5,858 nt of DNA, taken from positions 1 through 5,858 of the forward strand of contig CALMYW010000402.1 of the NCBI GenBank assembly GCA_937873665.1, written 5' to 3'. Of the stretch, positions 1-5,858 are shown in pieces (position 1 is the stretch's first letter; the number at the start of each line of letters is the position of its first letter). Below the pieces are notes generated by a model, which had not been told where the DNA came from, did not search any database, and worked only from the letters and a program-made list of their open reading frames with translations. The stretch comes from an uncultured Sphingorhabdus sp. Lineage in GTDB: Bacteria > Pseudomonadota > Alphaproteobacteria > Sphingomonadales > Sphingomonadaceae. Both the position numbers and the translations under genes were made by a program.

Positions 1-294
1 CTGCAACTTGCCCATCCGCGGGGTGACATGGTTGGTGCGCATCCGCGCTAGCGTGCCTTCGTTGTAGCGATGGAGATAGACCAGCGCCTCGAAAGCCTTC
101 TGCTTGCCAGATGAGAACAGCCAGTAGATTGGACGGTTCTTGTACGTCTGAAGGTGATCCTTGTAGAATTGCTTCGACAGGTACGACCGCAATGCGGCGC
201 GAGGCTCACCGGCGTTGCCCATGGAGAGACCATCCATCAGCGTGGTCAGGGTTTCCATGACCGGTGCGTCTGGCCATGCGATACCGAGGAATGC
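1..294 (-). pseudogene. pglX: C-terminal segment of PglX, cut off by two in-frame TAG codons; runs off the left edge
   Basis: In the same frame as the upstream pglX part, 98 codons are open from 294 to base 1. The translation begins AFLGIAWPDAPVMETL and carries the segment YKDHLQTYKNRPIYWLFSSG, then KQKAFEALVYLHRY and NEGTLARMR. These are hallmark blocks of the conserved PglX C-terminus. No ATG plus ribosome-binding arrangement suggests independent translation; the internal ATGs fall inside a conserved domain. The frame reaches the edge at MGKLQ with no stop, so the real end of pglX lies outside the window. The lack of decay in these 98 codons argues that the interruption upstream is recent, suppressed, or an error. 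It is called a pseudogene fragment because the plain genetic-code reading separates it from its gene; if the ambers are read through or are errors, it is simply the end of pglX. Confidence 0.85.
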
Positions 295-330
295 CTAGCG
301 TGGGGAGGCCGCGCCGTCCGCAACCCACTA
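295..330 (-). other. Two in-frame amber codons, 10 sense codons apart, interrupting pglX
   Basis: On the coding strand the frame reads PTAE-TAG-WVADGAASPR-TAG-AFLG. The first TAG occupies 328-330 and the second 295-297. Sense codons before, between and after are in one phase, and no net insertion or deletion is needed to join the two parts. In recalled PglX relatives this stretch is a T.E.WF.DDAA..F..F type of segment. The T, E, W, D, AA and F positions line up with what is here, with the stops falling on ordinary residue positions. Nonsense substitutions such as CAG or GAG to TAG are therefore a simpler explanation than frameshifts. Readings in the other phase give no PglX-like sequence. Confidence 0.85.
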
Positions 331-3300
331 CTCTGCGGTAGGGGAAAAGAGGCCGTCACCGCCCGCTGCAAACGCGCCGTATCGGAAAGGTCCGAAGCCA
401 CCCCCGCCAGCATGAGCATAGATCAGCCCCGGCTCCACCAGCGAGTAGCGACCCATTACGCAGCCGATGGCGTATGAGATCAGGTCTTTTAGGACCGACT
501 TAATTTCAAATTCGTGCTGGCCAAACTCCGACCAGTTTCTGGGAGTAGGTGCTCTAAGGTCATGGCCTAACTCGTTTGCGATAATATCATTTATCGCATC
601 TTCATAACCGCAGCAAATTTCAAGTTGATCACTTGAGTATTCTTGGAAAACAGCCACGGCTTGGTTAATGGTATTAGAGCGATTTCGCAAAATCGCGTTC
701 ATAGTGAATTCGGGAGAGCACTCCTTCTGACTTTCAATTTCCTTGAACAGATGAGTCAAATGTTGACCTAATCTGGCGACATCCTCCATCCGTTTCTCGG
801 TAATTTTCGGAACAGGGAATTGGGACACTGCTCCTTCTCCAAGGCTGACCTTGGGAGACAAAACAGCAGCTGCTTCCTTGCCTAGATAGGAATTTAGGCA
901 AGCCAAAATATAGTACGTCTGCGAGTTATCTTTCGGAAATATGGTTGACCCACCAGATTCAAAAACCCTTCCAGTTGGCGAAAGACGAAATGAGGGGTTC
1001 CCCATTGTCACAGTCGACCACGTTATTCCCAATTTAAAGAAAAATCCGGTACTTTGAGGTCTAGATTTAACTTTTCCATTTTCGTCTGTGAAGTTTCTTA
1101 TTCGATATCCATCGCTCTCCCAATCCAGAACAAATTGGAGGTTCCCATACCATTTTTGAAAATCCCCACCCTTGTTGCACGGGTACCAAACCTGCGGCTT
1201 CGACTTAGACTCCTGCGCAGAGGAACAATTCCAGATCGTTTTAGCGCTGCTAACCTCGTGCCAAAATCGGAGAAATTTAGCAATATCTCCAGTCTTAATA
1301 CCCTGACGGGCCTGCCCCCAATCATTGAGACTGGGAGAATTCTTGATGAAATCCATAAATTCTGCAGAGGCAGATGCAGAAATTGGTCGGTCCTTAGAAT
1401 TTGAAAAATTCGCGGACCTAGCCTCTGTATCGATAAATGTTTGACGGATTTCTTCAACTTTCTGAACTTTTCCCTTACCTTTCGACAAGTTCTTGATTGA
1501 GGAATTATAATTTTCAGACTGGAAATTACGCAGAGCGTAACAACATGTGCCGTGATCCGACCCCCACACGCCCCTTCCATTATCAACAATTGATAGAATA
1601 AGATAATTACTCATCAAATCGTATCGCATTGCTTGGAAGGTTGGTAGAAACATCCAAGTCCCATTTGAAATTAGGGATGAAATTCCGCCAGATTTGTTAA
1701 AAGTAAGGCATCGCTTTATGAAGCATGAGAACAACTCGCTATCCCAAGCAGGGAATTCTAGCGATGCAAATTTTGAGAGCTTTTCGTTGAAAAATGCAGA
1801 TCCCATGTACGGCGGATTGGCCACCACACAGTCATACTGGCCACCCAACACCTGAGCCAGTGCAACCAGCGGCTTCAACGCTTCTTGGGCATCCGCCTGC
1901 GATTGCCGTCGCAACAGGTCGCCCGTCAGCGGCTTGGCAAGCAGCGCATCCAACGATGGCAAACTGTTCATCACCGCGTCCGTCACGGTAATCAGCGAGC
2001 CGAACGTCTTCGCCCCATCAAACAGCTCGACCAGCGCCTTGATCGCCTTCGCCTCCGCCGATGTCGGTTGCTGGGCCGACAAGGTGGGTTCGGACAAGGT
2101 CTCGGGTAGCAAATCGCCGCTCGGCACCATCTCAAACCGCTCTTGCGGCAACAGCGCCTTCGCCAGCGCATCGGCATCCAGCCCTTCGCTATCCTGCACG
2201 GCAAGCACGTTCAGCTTGGGCGGACTGCGCAGCACGGTGCGATCATCCGCGCAGGCTTTCATCAGCAGAGCAAACCCCGCCATCTGCGCCGCCCGGTCAT
2301 CGATATCGAGGCCAAACAGGTTCTTCGTCAGGATCGCGCGCGCCGCCTCCCGCTTGGTGTAGCCTCGTTCCAGATAGATCGCCCGGAACAGGTCATAAGC
2401 TTCCACCAATATGTGGCCCGACCCAACCGCAGGATCGATCAGGGTGATGGCTTCAGGATCAAGCTGCCTCGGCGTGATCGCATCGATCTGCGCTTGCACT
2501 TCCGGCGTATGCTCAGCCGGGGCGATGTAGTACTCCATGCCCGCACGAATGCCGCTGTCAGGATAGGTCGCCAGCCACTGTGCCCCAAGGCTGTTCTGGA
2601 CCATGTATTTCACGATCCAGTTGGGCGTGAAAAGCTGGGTGGCGGCGGGGATGTCTTCCGACCTCACCACCTTGCCGATCACCTGATCTTTCTTCTCCGA
2701 GATGTAGAACTGGTAGAGCCAGCCAATGATCTCGATTTCCTGCCACTCGGCCTCGGCGATCTCGTTCACCAGCTTGCGCACGATGCTGTCGGATTGCAGC
2801 AGGTTTTCCGGCAGCAGCAGTTCGGTCTCGTCGTCGATCTTCTCGAACAGGAACGGCATCGCGCGGTGCAAATCATTGCACTGGGCGATCAGCAACCTGC
2901 GGTAAATCTGCTCGTCCTTGGTGCCGTCCAGCTTGAGATTGACGATCTCTTCGCGATTGAGGCCTGGAAGATCTATCGATGCGGCCTTCTCCAGCAATTC
3001 AGGCTCATCATGGCCCGCCGGGTGCGACAGGACGCGGCAGCCATGATCGAAATAGTGGTGCAATTCCATATACCGGATGGCGAGAAACCGGTTGAACCAG
3101 GTGTAGGCAACAGCCTCCATCACCTGAGCAAAGCCGTCCCGCGCAATGCGCGCGATCAGCCGCGCGCGCTGGTTCGCAACCGAACGCGGGAACGCCTTGC
3201 CGTTCAGGATGAAAAGATCGCCCTGAACTTCGCCAGCAGCGCTCCCGGCCTTGGTGATGCCGAACTTGGCCGCGCGGTTGGTCATGGCCTGAATGAAATC

Positions 3301-3351
3301 AAGCCGAGCCTGCGGGGCATATTTCTTCAGGACGTTGCGGTTGGAAGCCAT
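328..3351 (-). CDS. pglX: BREX type 1 adenine-specific DNA methyltransferase PglX (BrxX), open frame up to a premature amber stop
   Basis: PglX transfers a methyl group from S-adenosylmethionine to adenine in a short non-palindromic site, marking host DNA. The ATG at 3349-3351 gives MASNRNVLKKYAPQARLDFI, a typical PglX N-terminus. Recognisable parts are QLFTPNWIVKYMVQNSLG (239-256), SAM-binding motif I DPAVGSGH (306-313), an acidic GLDIDD motif (347-352) and catalytic NPPY (512-515). After these come ISNGTWMFL (561-569) and GVWGSDHGTCCYAL (594-607). The target recognition region includes WGQARQGIKTGDIAKFLRFW (678-697), WYPCNKGGDFQKWYG (722-736) and ITWSTVTMGNPSFRL (776-790), and GRYS lies at 967-970. 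Family members usually run to about 1150-1220 residues; this frame stops at 1007 (TAG 328-330). Its true C-terminus continues in the same frame downstream, past a second TAG. All visible catalytic motifs precede the stop, so a truncated product would keep the methyltransferase and recognition regions but lose the conserved C-terminal domain. Composition changes sharply within the gene. Identity is very secure; intactness is doubtful. Confidence 0.95.
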   Translation of the reverse strand: MASNRNVLKKYAPQARLDFIQAMTNRAAKFGITKAGSAAGEVQGDLFILNGKAFPRSVANQRARLIARIARDGFAQVMEAVAYTWFNRFLAIRYMELHHYFDHGCRVLSHPAGHDEPELLEKAASIDLPGLNREEIVNLKLDGTKDEQIYRRLLIAQCNDLHRAMPFLFEKIDDETELLLPENLLQSDSIVRKLVNEIAEAEWQEIEIIGWLYQFYISEKKDQVIGKVVRSEDIPAATQLFTPNWIVKYMVQNSLGAQWLATYPDSGIRAGMEYYIAPAEHTPEVQAQIDAITPRQLDPEAITLIDPAVGSGHILVEAYDLFRAIYLERGYTKREAARAILTKNLFGLDIDDRAAQMAGFALLMKACADDRTVLRSPPKLNVLAVQDSEGLDADALAKALLPQERFEMVPSGDLLPETLSEPTLSAQQPTSAEAKAIKALVELFDGAKTFGSLITVTDAVMNSLPSLDALLAKPLTGDLLRRQSQADAQEALKPLVALAQVLGGQYDCVVANPPYMGSAFFNEKLSKFASLEFPAWDSELFSCFIKRCLTFNKSGGISSLISNGTWMFLPTFQAMRYDLMSNYLILSIVDNGRGVWGSDHGTCCYALRNFQSENYNSSIKNLSKGKGKVQKVEEIRQTFIDTEARSANFSNSKDRPISASASAEFMDFIKNSPSLNDWGQARQGIKTGDIAKFLRFWHEVSSAKTIWNCSSAQESKSKPQVWYPCNKGGDFQKWYGNLQFVLDWESDGYRIRNFTDENGKVKSRPQSTGFFFKLGITWSTVTMGNPSFRLSPTGRVFESGGSTIFPKDNSQTYYILACLNSYLGKEAAAVLSPKVSLGEGAVSQFPVPKITEKRMEDVARLGQHLTHLFKEIESQKECSPEFTMNAILRNRSNTINQAVAVFQEYSSDQLEICCGYEDAINDIIANELGHDLRAPTPRNWSEFGQHEFEIKSVLKDLISYAIGCVMGRYSLVEPGLIYAHAGGGGFGPFRYGAFAAGGDGLFSPTAE
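480..1800 (-). other. AT-rich central module of pglX (end of methyltransferase fold plus target recognition region)
   Basis: Hand counts of G+C per 60-base line are 25 (601-660), 22 (1441-1500) and 25 (1501-1560). Outside the module they are 39 (2041-2100), 39 (2161-2220), 37 (241-300) and 41 (301-360). One edge lies near 1800, immediately after the NPPYMG codons; the other lies near 450-540, around the LISYAIGCVMGRYS segment. The module codes for about residues 518-957, including the region expected to read the DNA target. Codon choice also changes, with many A/T-ending codons inside against mostly G/C-ending codons outside. The frame is uninterrupted throughout, so the module is coding and in register with its flanks. 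The edges are approximate because they were judged by eye. Confidence 0.75.
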
Positions 3352-3365
3352 GGGAAGCAGAACTT
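3352..3365 (-). promoter_or_regulatory. brxC-pglX junction, 14 bases, no clear ribosome-binding site
   Basis: The coding strand reads AAGTTCTGCTTCCC between the brxC TGA and the pglX ATG. It holds no purine-rich Shine-Dalgarno-like run at the usual distance, and the last codons of brxC offer none either. No space exists for a promoter or a terminator. The arrangement suggests that pglX is translated from the brxC message, probably by coupling to termination at the brxC stop. The gap is certain; the coupling is inferred. Confidence 0.5.
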
Positions 3366-5858
3366 TCAGAGGATTTCGATGCGGGCGTTGCTGGCGATGG
3401 CCTCTTCAAGCTGCTTGCGCAGCGCGGCCAGATATTCGTCAACATCCTCGCGCGTTTCGAGATAGGGCTTGGACGCGGGCAGCCTGGCCGAAATCTGACG
3501 GCGAGGCTTGAAGTTCTCTGGCGCCTTGACCTTGGGGGCGGGCGTGAACGGTGTCGCACCGGGCTGCTTGACGACGGACGGCTCTGGCGAAGGTTGCGGC
3601 GTTGCCTTGGCCTGCTTCGCGGCTTCGACTGCTTTCTCGATATCGGAATGCGCAAGCTCGGCTGCTTCGGCCGCTTCCTCGATCAGGTTGGTGATCTGCC
3701 CAGTGTTGGTTTCAACCTCGATCCGTTTGCGGATATCCTGAATCGGCTTGAGGCATTTGTTCGAAAAGTCAGCATCAACGCCGATGCCAGCCAGATCGGA
3801 CCGCAGCGTTTCAATTTGCGGATCAACCTTGGCCAATGCCTCTGCGCGCCGCTCGGCGATGACGGTTTCGTTTCGCGCCCGCAGGGTCTGGATGAGCGGA
3901 GCACTTTCCTTGATCCGGCCATAAGGGCGCGGATCGTTCAGGATCGAGCGCCCTGTTGCCAATGCTGCCGCCGCGTCAGTATCCCGGTTCAGGAAGAAGG
4001 CGTTGGGCTCAAACTCGTCGCGGAAGGCCGACCGCAGTGCTTCCCATTGCGGCTTCTGCTGCGTGTAGAAGGTTTCCAGGCGCTGGAATCGCTCACCATA
4101 ATCCCCGAGGTCGGCCGCGTGTGCCTTGGCGTGACCGAGGAAGCCGAAACTGTCGCGGTTGGCGAGCAGCTTGTTGAGCATGCCCTGCAGGTCGGCGATT
4201 TCATCCGAACCGGGATAGGCACCCGTCGCTGCCAAGCCCGACCATTGCGCCAGGAGCTGCGATTGCTTGGCAAAGCGATCGCGCAGCCAGTTGTGCAGAT
4301 CATCTTCGCCTTCCGGTGCCGCAGTGCCAAACAGGTCACGCGCCAAGACGCGCACCGACTGGATGTCCGCCTTGTCCACCGTCTTCCGGCGCGACAGGCT
4401 GACCCTGTTCCATTTGGTCGATCCGTCGATTTGCGCGTAAACGTCGCCCGCCTGAAGCTTGCCACCATTCGCGTGCAACTCGATCTGGCCAGCCTTGAAC
4501 AGCCGGCAGACGAGCAGCAACGTATCGAGCTCTTTCCAGCCATAGGGATGCCGCGCGAAACGTTCAGTGATCAAAGACCCGAGATTGACCGACTGACTGC
4601 GTCCGCTGAGCAGCTCGACATATTCCAGCACTTCCTTGAGCGCCCGAGCATTCTGACTGCCGCCAAGCAGATCGAGCTCTTCGCCGCTGGGATCGGCCAG
4701 CACGCGGCGCAATTCGGCCGACTGATCCGACGGCGAATGCTGGATGAAGGAAAGCTTGTTGTAGCTGTTTTCGACGAGGTATCGCAGCGCGGCATCGACT
4801 GCGACCTTGGGTGTGCCGGGAAAGCTCTTTTCGTTGCCCAGCACATAGAATTTCGCTTCCTCAAGCATTTGCGTGAGAGAGGTGCTGATACGATTGCGGC
4901 GTTGTGAGTTTTCCAGGCGCTTGTCGTCATGAATGCGCTTGGTTGTTTGTGGCAGTGAACCATCAGATTTGAGGCGCAGGTAGGCCTCTGTTTTGATGTA
5001 GGCGGTGATTTCGTCTGACAGCTTCTGATCGTCGCGCAACTTGACCACGACCTGCCCAACGGAGCCATCCACACTCAACTCGATGCACCGCGCGTCGTTG
5101 AAGGTGCCAAAGTCTGGCGCCAGAGGGGTCAAGACGGACAGGATCAAGCTGCCCTCTACCCGGTTGCCAAAGGGCGTCAGGTCAATCAACCGGGTGAGAT
5201 CGAAATCCTTCCCGTTGGCGGCATGGCGATAACGGCGATCCCGCAATACGTCTTCGAAGATCACGTCGCCAAGCAGGCGGTTGAGGTCCGCCTGGCTGTA
5301 GTCCTGATCTTTGATCTCCTTGTTGATATCCCGCTCTTCGTTCGTCAGGAAGAAGTAGAGATCGCCATTGCGGCTGATCAACGTTTCGCGCTCGAGCCGA
5401 AGCAGACTCTGCTCGATCTCGGACCTCAGCGCCCGCTTGTCCGCGTCGACCTCGTCCACGAAAAACGTGACCAGATTGTCGATGTTGGCAGGGACTTCCT
5501 CGACATAGCGAATGAGGAACAGGGTCTTCAGAACTCGCGCATCATAGTCGCTGCGGTCTGCAATGTTCTCTACCCGGCCGATCGCCGTGCGGACGACACC
5601 TTCCAGAAAGCTCTCAATTGCGGGGTAAAAGGCATCCAGTGGGACGAGCGCCCCGATGGGCTTGTTCTTGATAGCCTTCGCAGCAGTCTGGAATGCATCC
5701 AGCATTGAGCGCTCACCCTTCGAAAGGTGACCGCCCGTTGCGCCAAATTGGCGACTGGCTTCGAATATCTTCTGGACCAACAGAAATTGATATGGAGCGA
5801 ATGGGTAGCATTCGACGAAGCCATCCGTATCAGCAAAAGAACGCAGCGTGATGCCTGA
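3366..5858 (-). CDS. brxC: BREX system P-loop protein BrxC, C-terminal 830 residues (5' end outside window)
   Basis: BrxC is the large ATPase-family protein of type 1 BREX phage defence, about 1200 residues in full, so roughly the last two thirds is seen. The frame is open to the right edge; the first visible residues are SGITLRSFADTDGF. The nucleotide-binding P-loop should lie beyond the edge and was not seen. Family-like stretches are YPFAPYQFL (residues 18-26 of the fragment) and HLSKGERSMLDAF (44-56), as I recall them from BrxC proteins. Later come a long helical middle, an Ala/Glu-rich helix (about 719-749), a proline-rich linker (about 749-784) and a charged C-terminal helix containing TREDVDEYLAALRKQLEEAI. 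The stop is TGA at 3366-3368. The TTG at 5778-5780 is an internal codon, because matching coding sequence continues upstream of it. No frameshift or internal stop is seen. pglX follows 14 bases downstream on the same strand, so the two are probably co-transcribed. The assignment rests on remembered family sequence plus the adjacent pglX. Confidence 0.92.
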   Translation of the reverse strand, partial: SGITLRSFADTDGFVECYPFAPYQFLLVQKIFEASRQFGATGGHLSKGERSMLDAFQTAAKAIKNKPIGALVPLDAFYPAIESFLEGVVRTAIGRVENIADRSDYDARVLKTLFLIRYVEEVPANIDNLVTFFVDEVDADKRALRSEIEQSLLRLERETLISRNGDLYFFLTNEERDINKEIKDQDYSQADLNRLLGDVIFEDVLRDRRYRHAANGKDFDLTRLIDLTPFGNRVEGSLILSVLTPLAPDFGTFNDARCIELSVDGSVGQVVVKLRDDQKLSDEITAYIKTEAYLRLKSDGSLPQTTKRIHDDKRLENSQRRNRISTSLTQMLEEAKFYVLGNEKSFPGTPKVAVDAALRYLVENSYNKLSFIQHSPSDQSAELRRVLADPSGEELDLLGGSQNARALKEVLEYVELLSGRSQSVNLGSLITERFARHPYGWKELDTLLLVCRLFKAGQIELHANGGKLQAGDVYAQIDGSTKWNRVSLSRRKTVDKADIQSVRVLARDLFGTAAPEGEDDLHNWLRDRFAKQSQLLAQWSGLAATGAYPGSDEIADLQGMLNKLLANRDSFGFLGHAKAHAADLGDYGERFQRLETFYTQQKPQWEALRSAFRDEFEPNAFFLNRDTDAAAALATGRSILNDPRPYGRIKESAPLIQTLRARNETVIAERRAEALAKVDPQIETLRSDLAGIGVDADFSNKCLKPIQDIRKRIEVETNTGQITNLIEEAAEAAELAHSDIEKAVEAAKQAKATPQPSPEPSVVKQPGATPFTPAPKVKAPENFKPRRQISARLPASKPYLETREDVDEYLAALRKQLEEAIASNARIEIL
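3518..3611 (-). other. Proline-rich linker near the BrxC C-terminus
   Basis: This low-complexity segment of BrxC contains PQPSPEPSVVKQPG and then FTPAPKVKAPENF. It separates an Ala/Glu-rich helical stretch (IEEAAEAAELAHSDIEKAVE) from the short conserved C-terminal helix of the protein. It is probably a flexible tether rather than a functional site. The limits are approximate, taken from the amino-acid composition. Confidence 0.6.

Noticed and set aside
48..233. A 61-codon minus-strand frame at the left end as a small gene
   Set aside because: It is in a different phase from the conserved PglX C-terminus encoded by the same bases and its Arg/Ser-rich translation resembles nothing known.
295..330. 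A pair of compensating frameshifts as the cause of the pglX interruption
   Set aside because: The 10 codons between the stops fit the family pattern (W..D.AA) in the original phase, so two nonsense substitutions explain the sequence with fewer changes. A very local indel pair around the second TAG cannot be fully excluded.
401..405. A run of five C (five G on the coding strand of pglX) as a phase-variation tract
   Set aside because: Phase switching of pglX at a G tract is reported in Streptomyces, but five bases is short for slippage. The frame on both sides is already in phase with the C-terminus, and shifting it by one gives non-PglX sequence ending in another stop.
1098..1589. A 163-codon minus-strand frame inside the AT-rich module, a possible separate inserted gene
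   Set aside because: The pglX frame runs through this region without interruption and carries conserved recognition-region sequence. The alternative frame has no recognisable features.
2143..3465. A 440-codon open frame on the plus strand opposite the start of pglX
   Set aside because: It lies antisense to a clearly recognised PglX coding region and has no recognisable domain. Long antisense frames are common in GC-rich genes.
3594..4907. A 437-codon open frame on the plus strand opposite brxC
   Set aside because: The minus-strand BrxC frame over the same bases carries family sequence and is open for 830 codons. The plus-strand translation shows no known motif.
5778..5780. TTG as the start codon of the brxC frame
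   Set aside because: The 26 codons upstream to the window edge are open and encode family-like sequence (YPFAPYQFL), so this is an internal leucine codon.

Overview
The window is an internal slice of a type 1 BREX (Bacteriophage Exclusion) phage-defence locus, read entirely on the minus strand. Going right to left, which is 5' to 3' on the coding strand, it holds the last 830 codons of brxC (ATPase-family component, entering from the right edge). After a 14-base gap comes pglX (also called brxX), the adenine-specific DNA methyltransferase that marks self DNA and is needed for phage exclusion in the BREX systems studied. The gene order brxC then pglX matches the canonical type 1 order brxA-brxB-brxC-pglX-pglZ-brxL, so brxA/brxB should lie beyond the right edge and pglZ/brxL beyond the left edge. 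Neither neighbour is visible here.

The main result is in pglX. Its frame ends at a TAG at 328-330 after 1007 codons, but the same frame continues to the left edge and encodes an unmistakable PglX C-terminus (YKDHLQTYKNRPIYWLFSSG, then VYLHRYNEGTLARMR). Only two amber codons, at 328-330 and 295-297, separate the two parts. Either the methyltransferase gene is nonsense-interrupted (a pseudogene or truncated allele), or the ambers are read through, or they are sequence errors. This decides whether the BREX locus is active.

The second result is compositional. The stretch at about 480-1800, which encodes the end of the methyltransferase fold and the target recognition region, is AT-rich (22-25 G+C in each of three hand-counted 60-base lines). 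Both flanks are GC-rich (37-41 of 60). The shift on one side comes just after the catalytic NPPY motif. This looks like a specificity module from a different source placed between conserved ends of the gene.

The host cannot be named. The GC-rich codon use of brxC and of the pglX flanks, and the type of PglX C-terminus, fit a proteobacterium, perhaps an alphaproteobacterium, but this is a weak inference. No RNA gene, CRISPR array, insertion sequence, promoter or terminator is evident, and coding sequence (intact or interrupted) fills all but about 14 bases.
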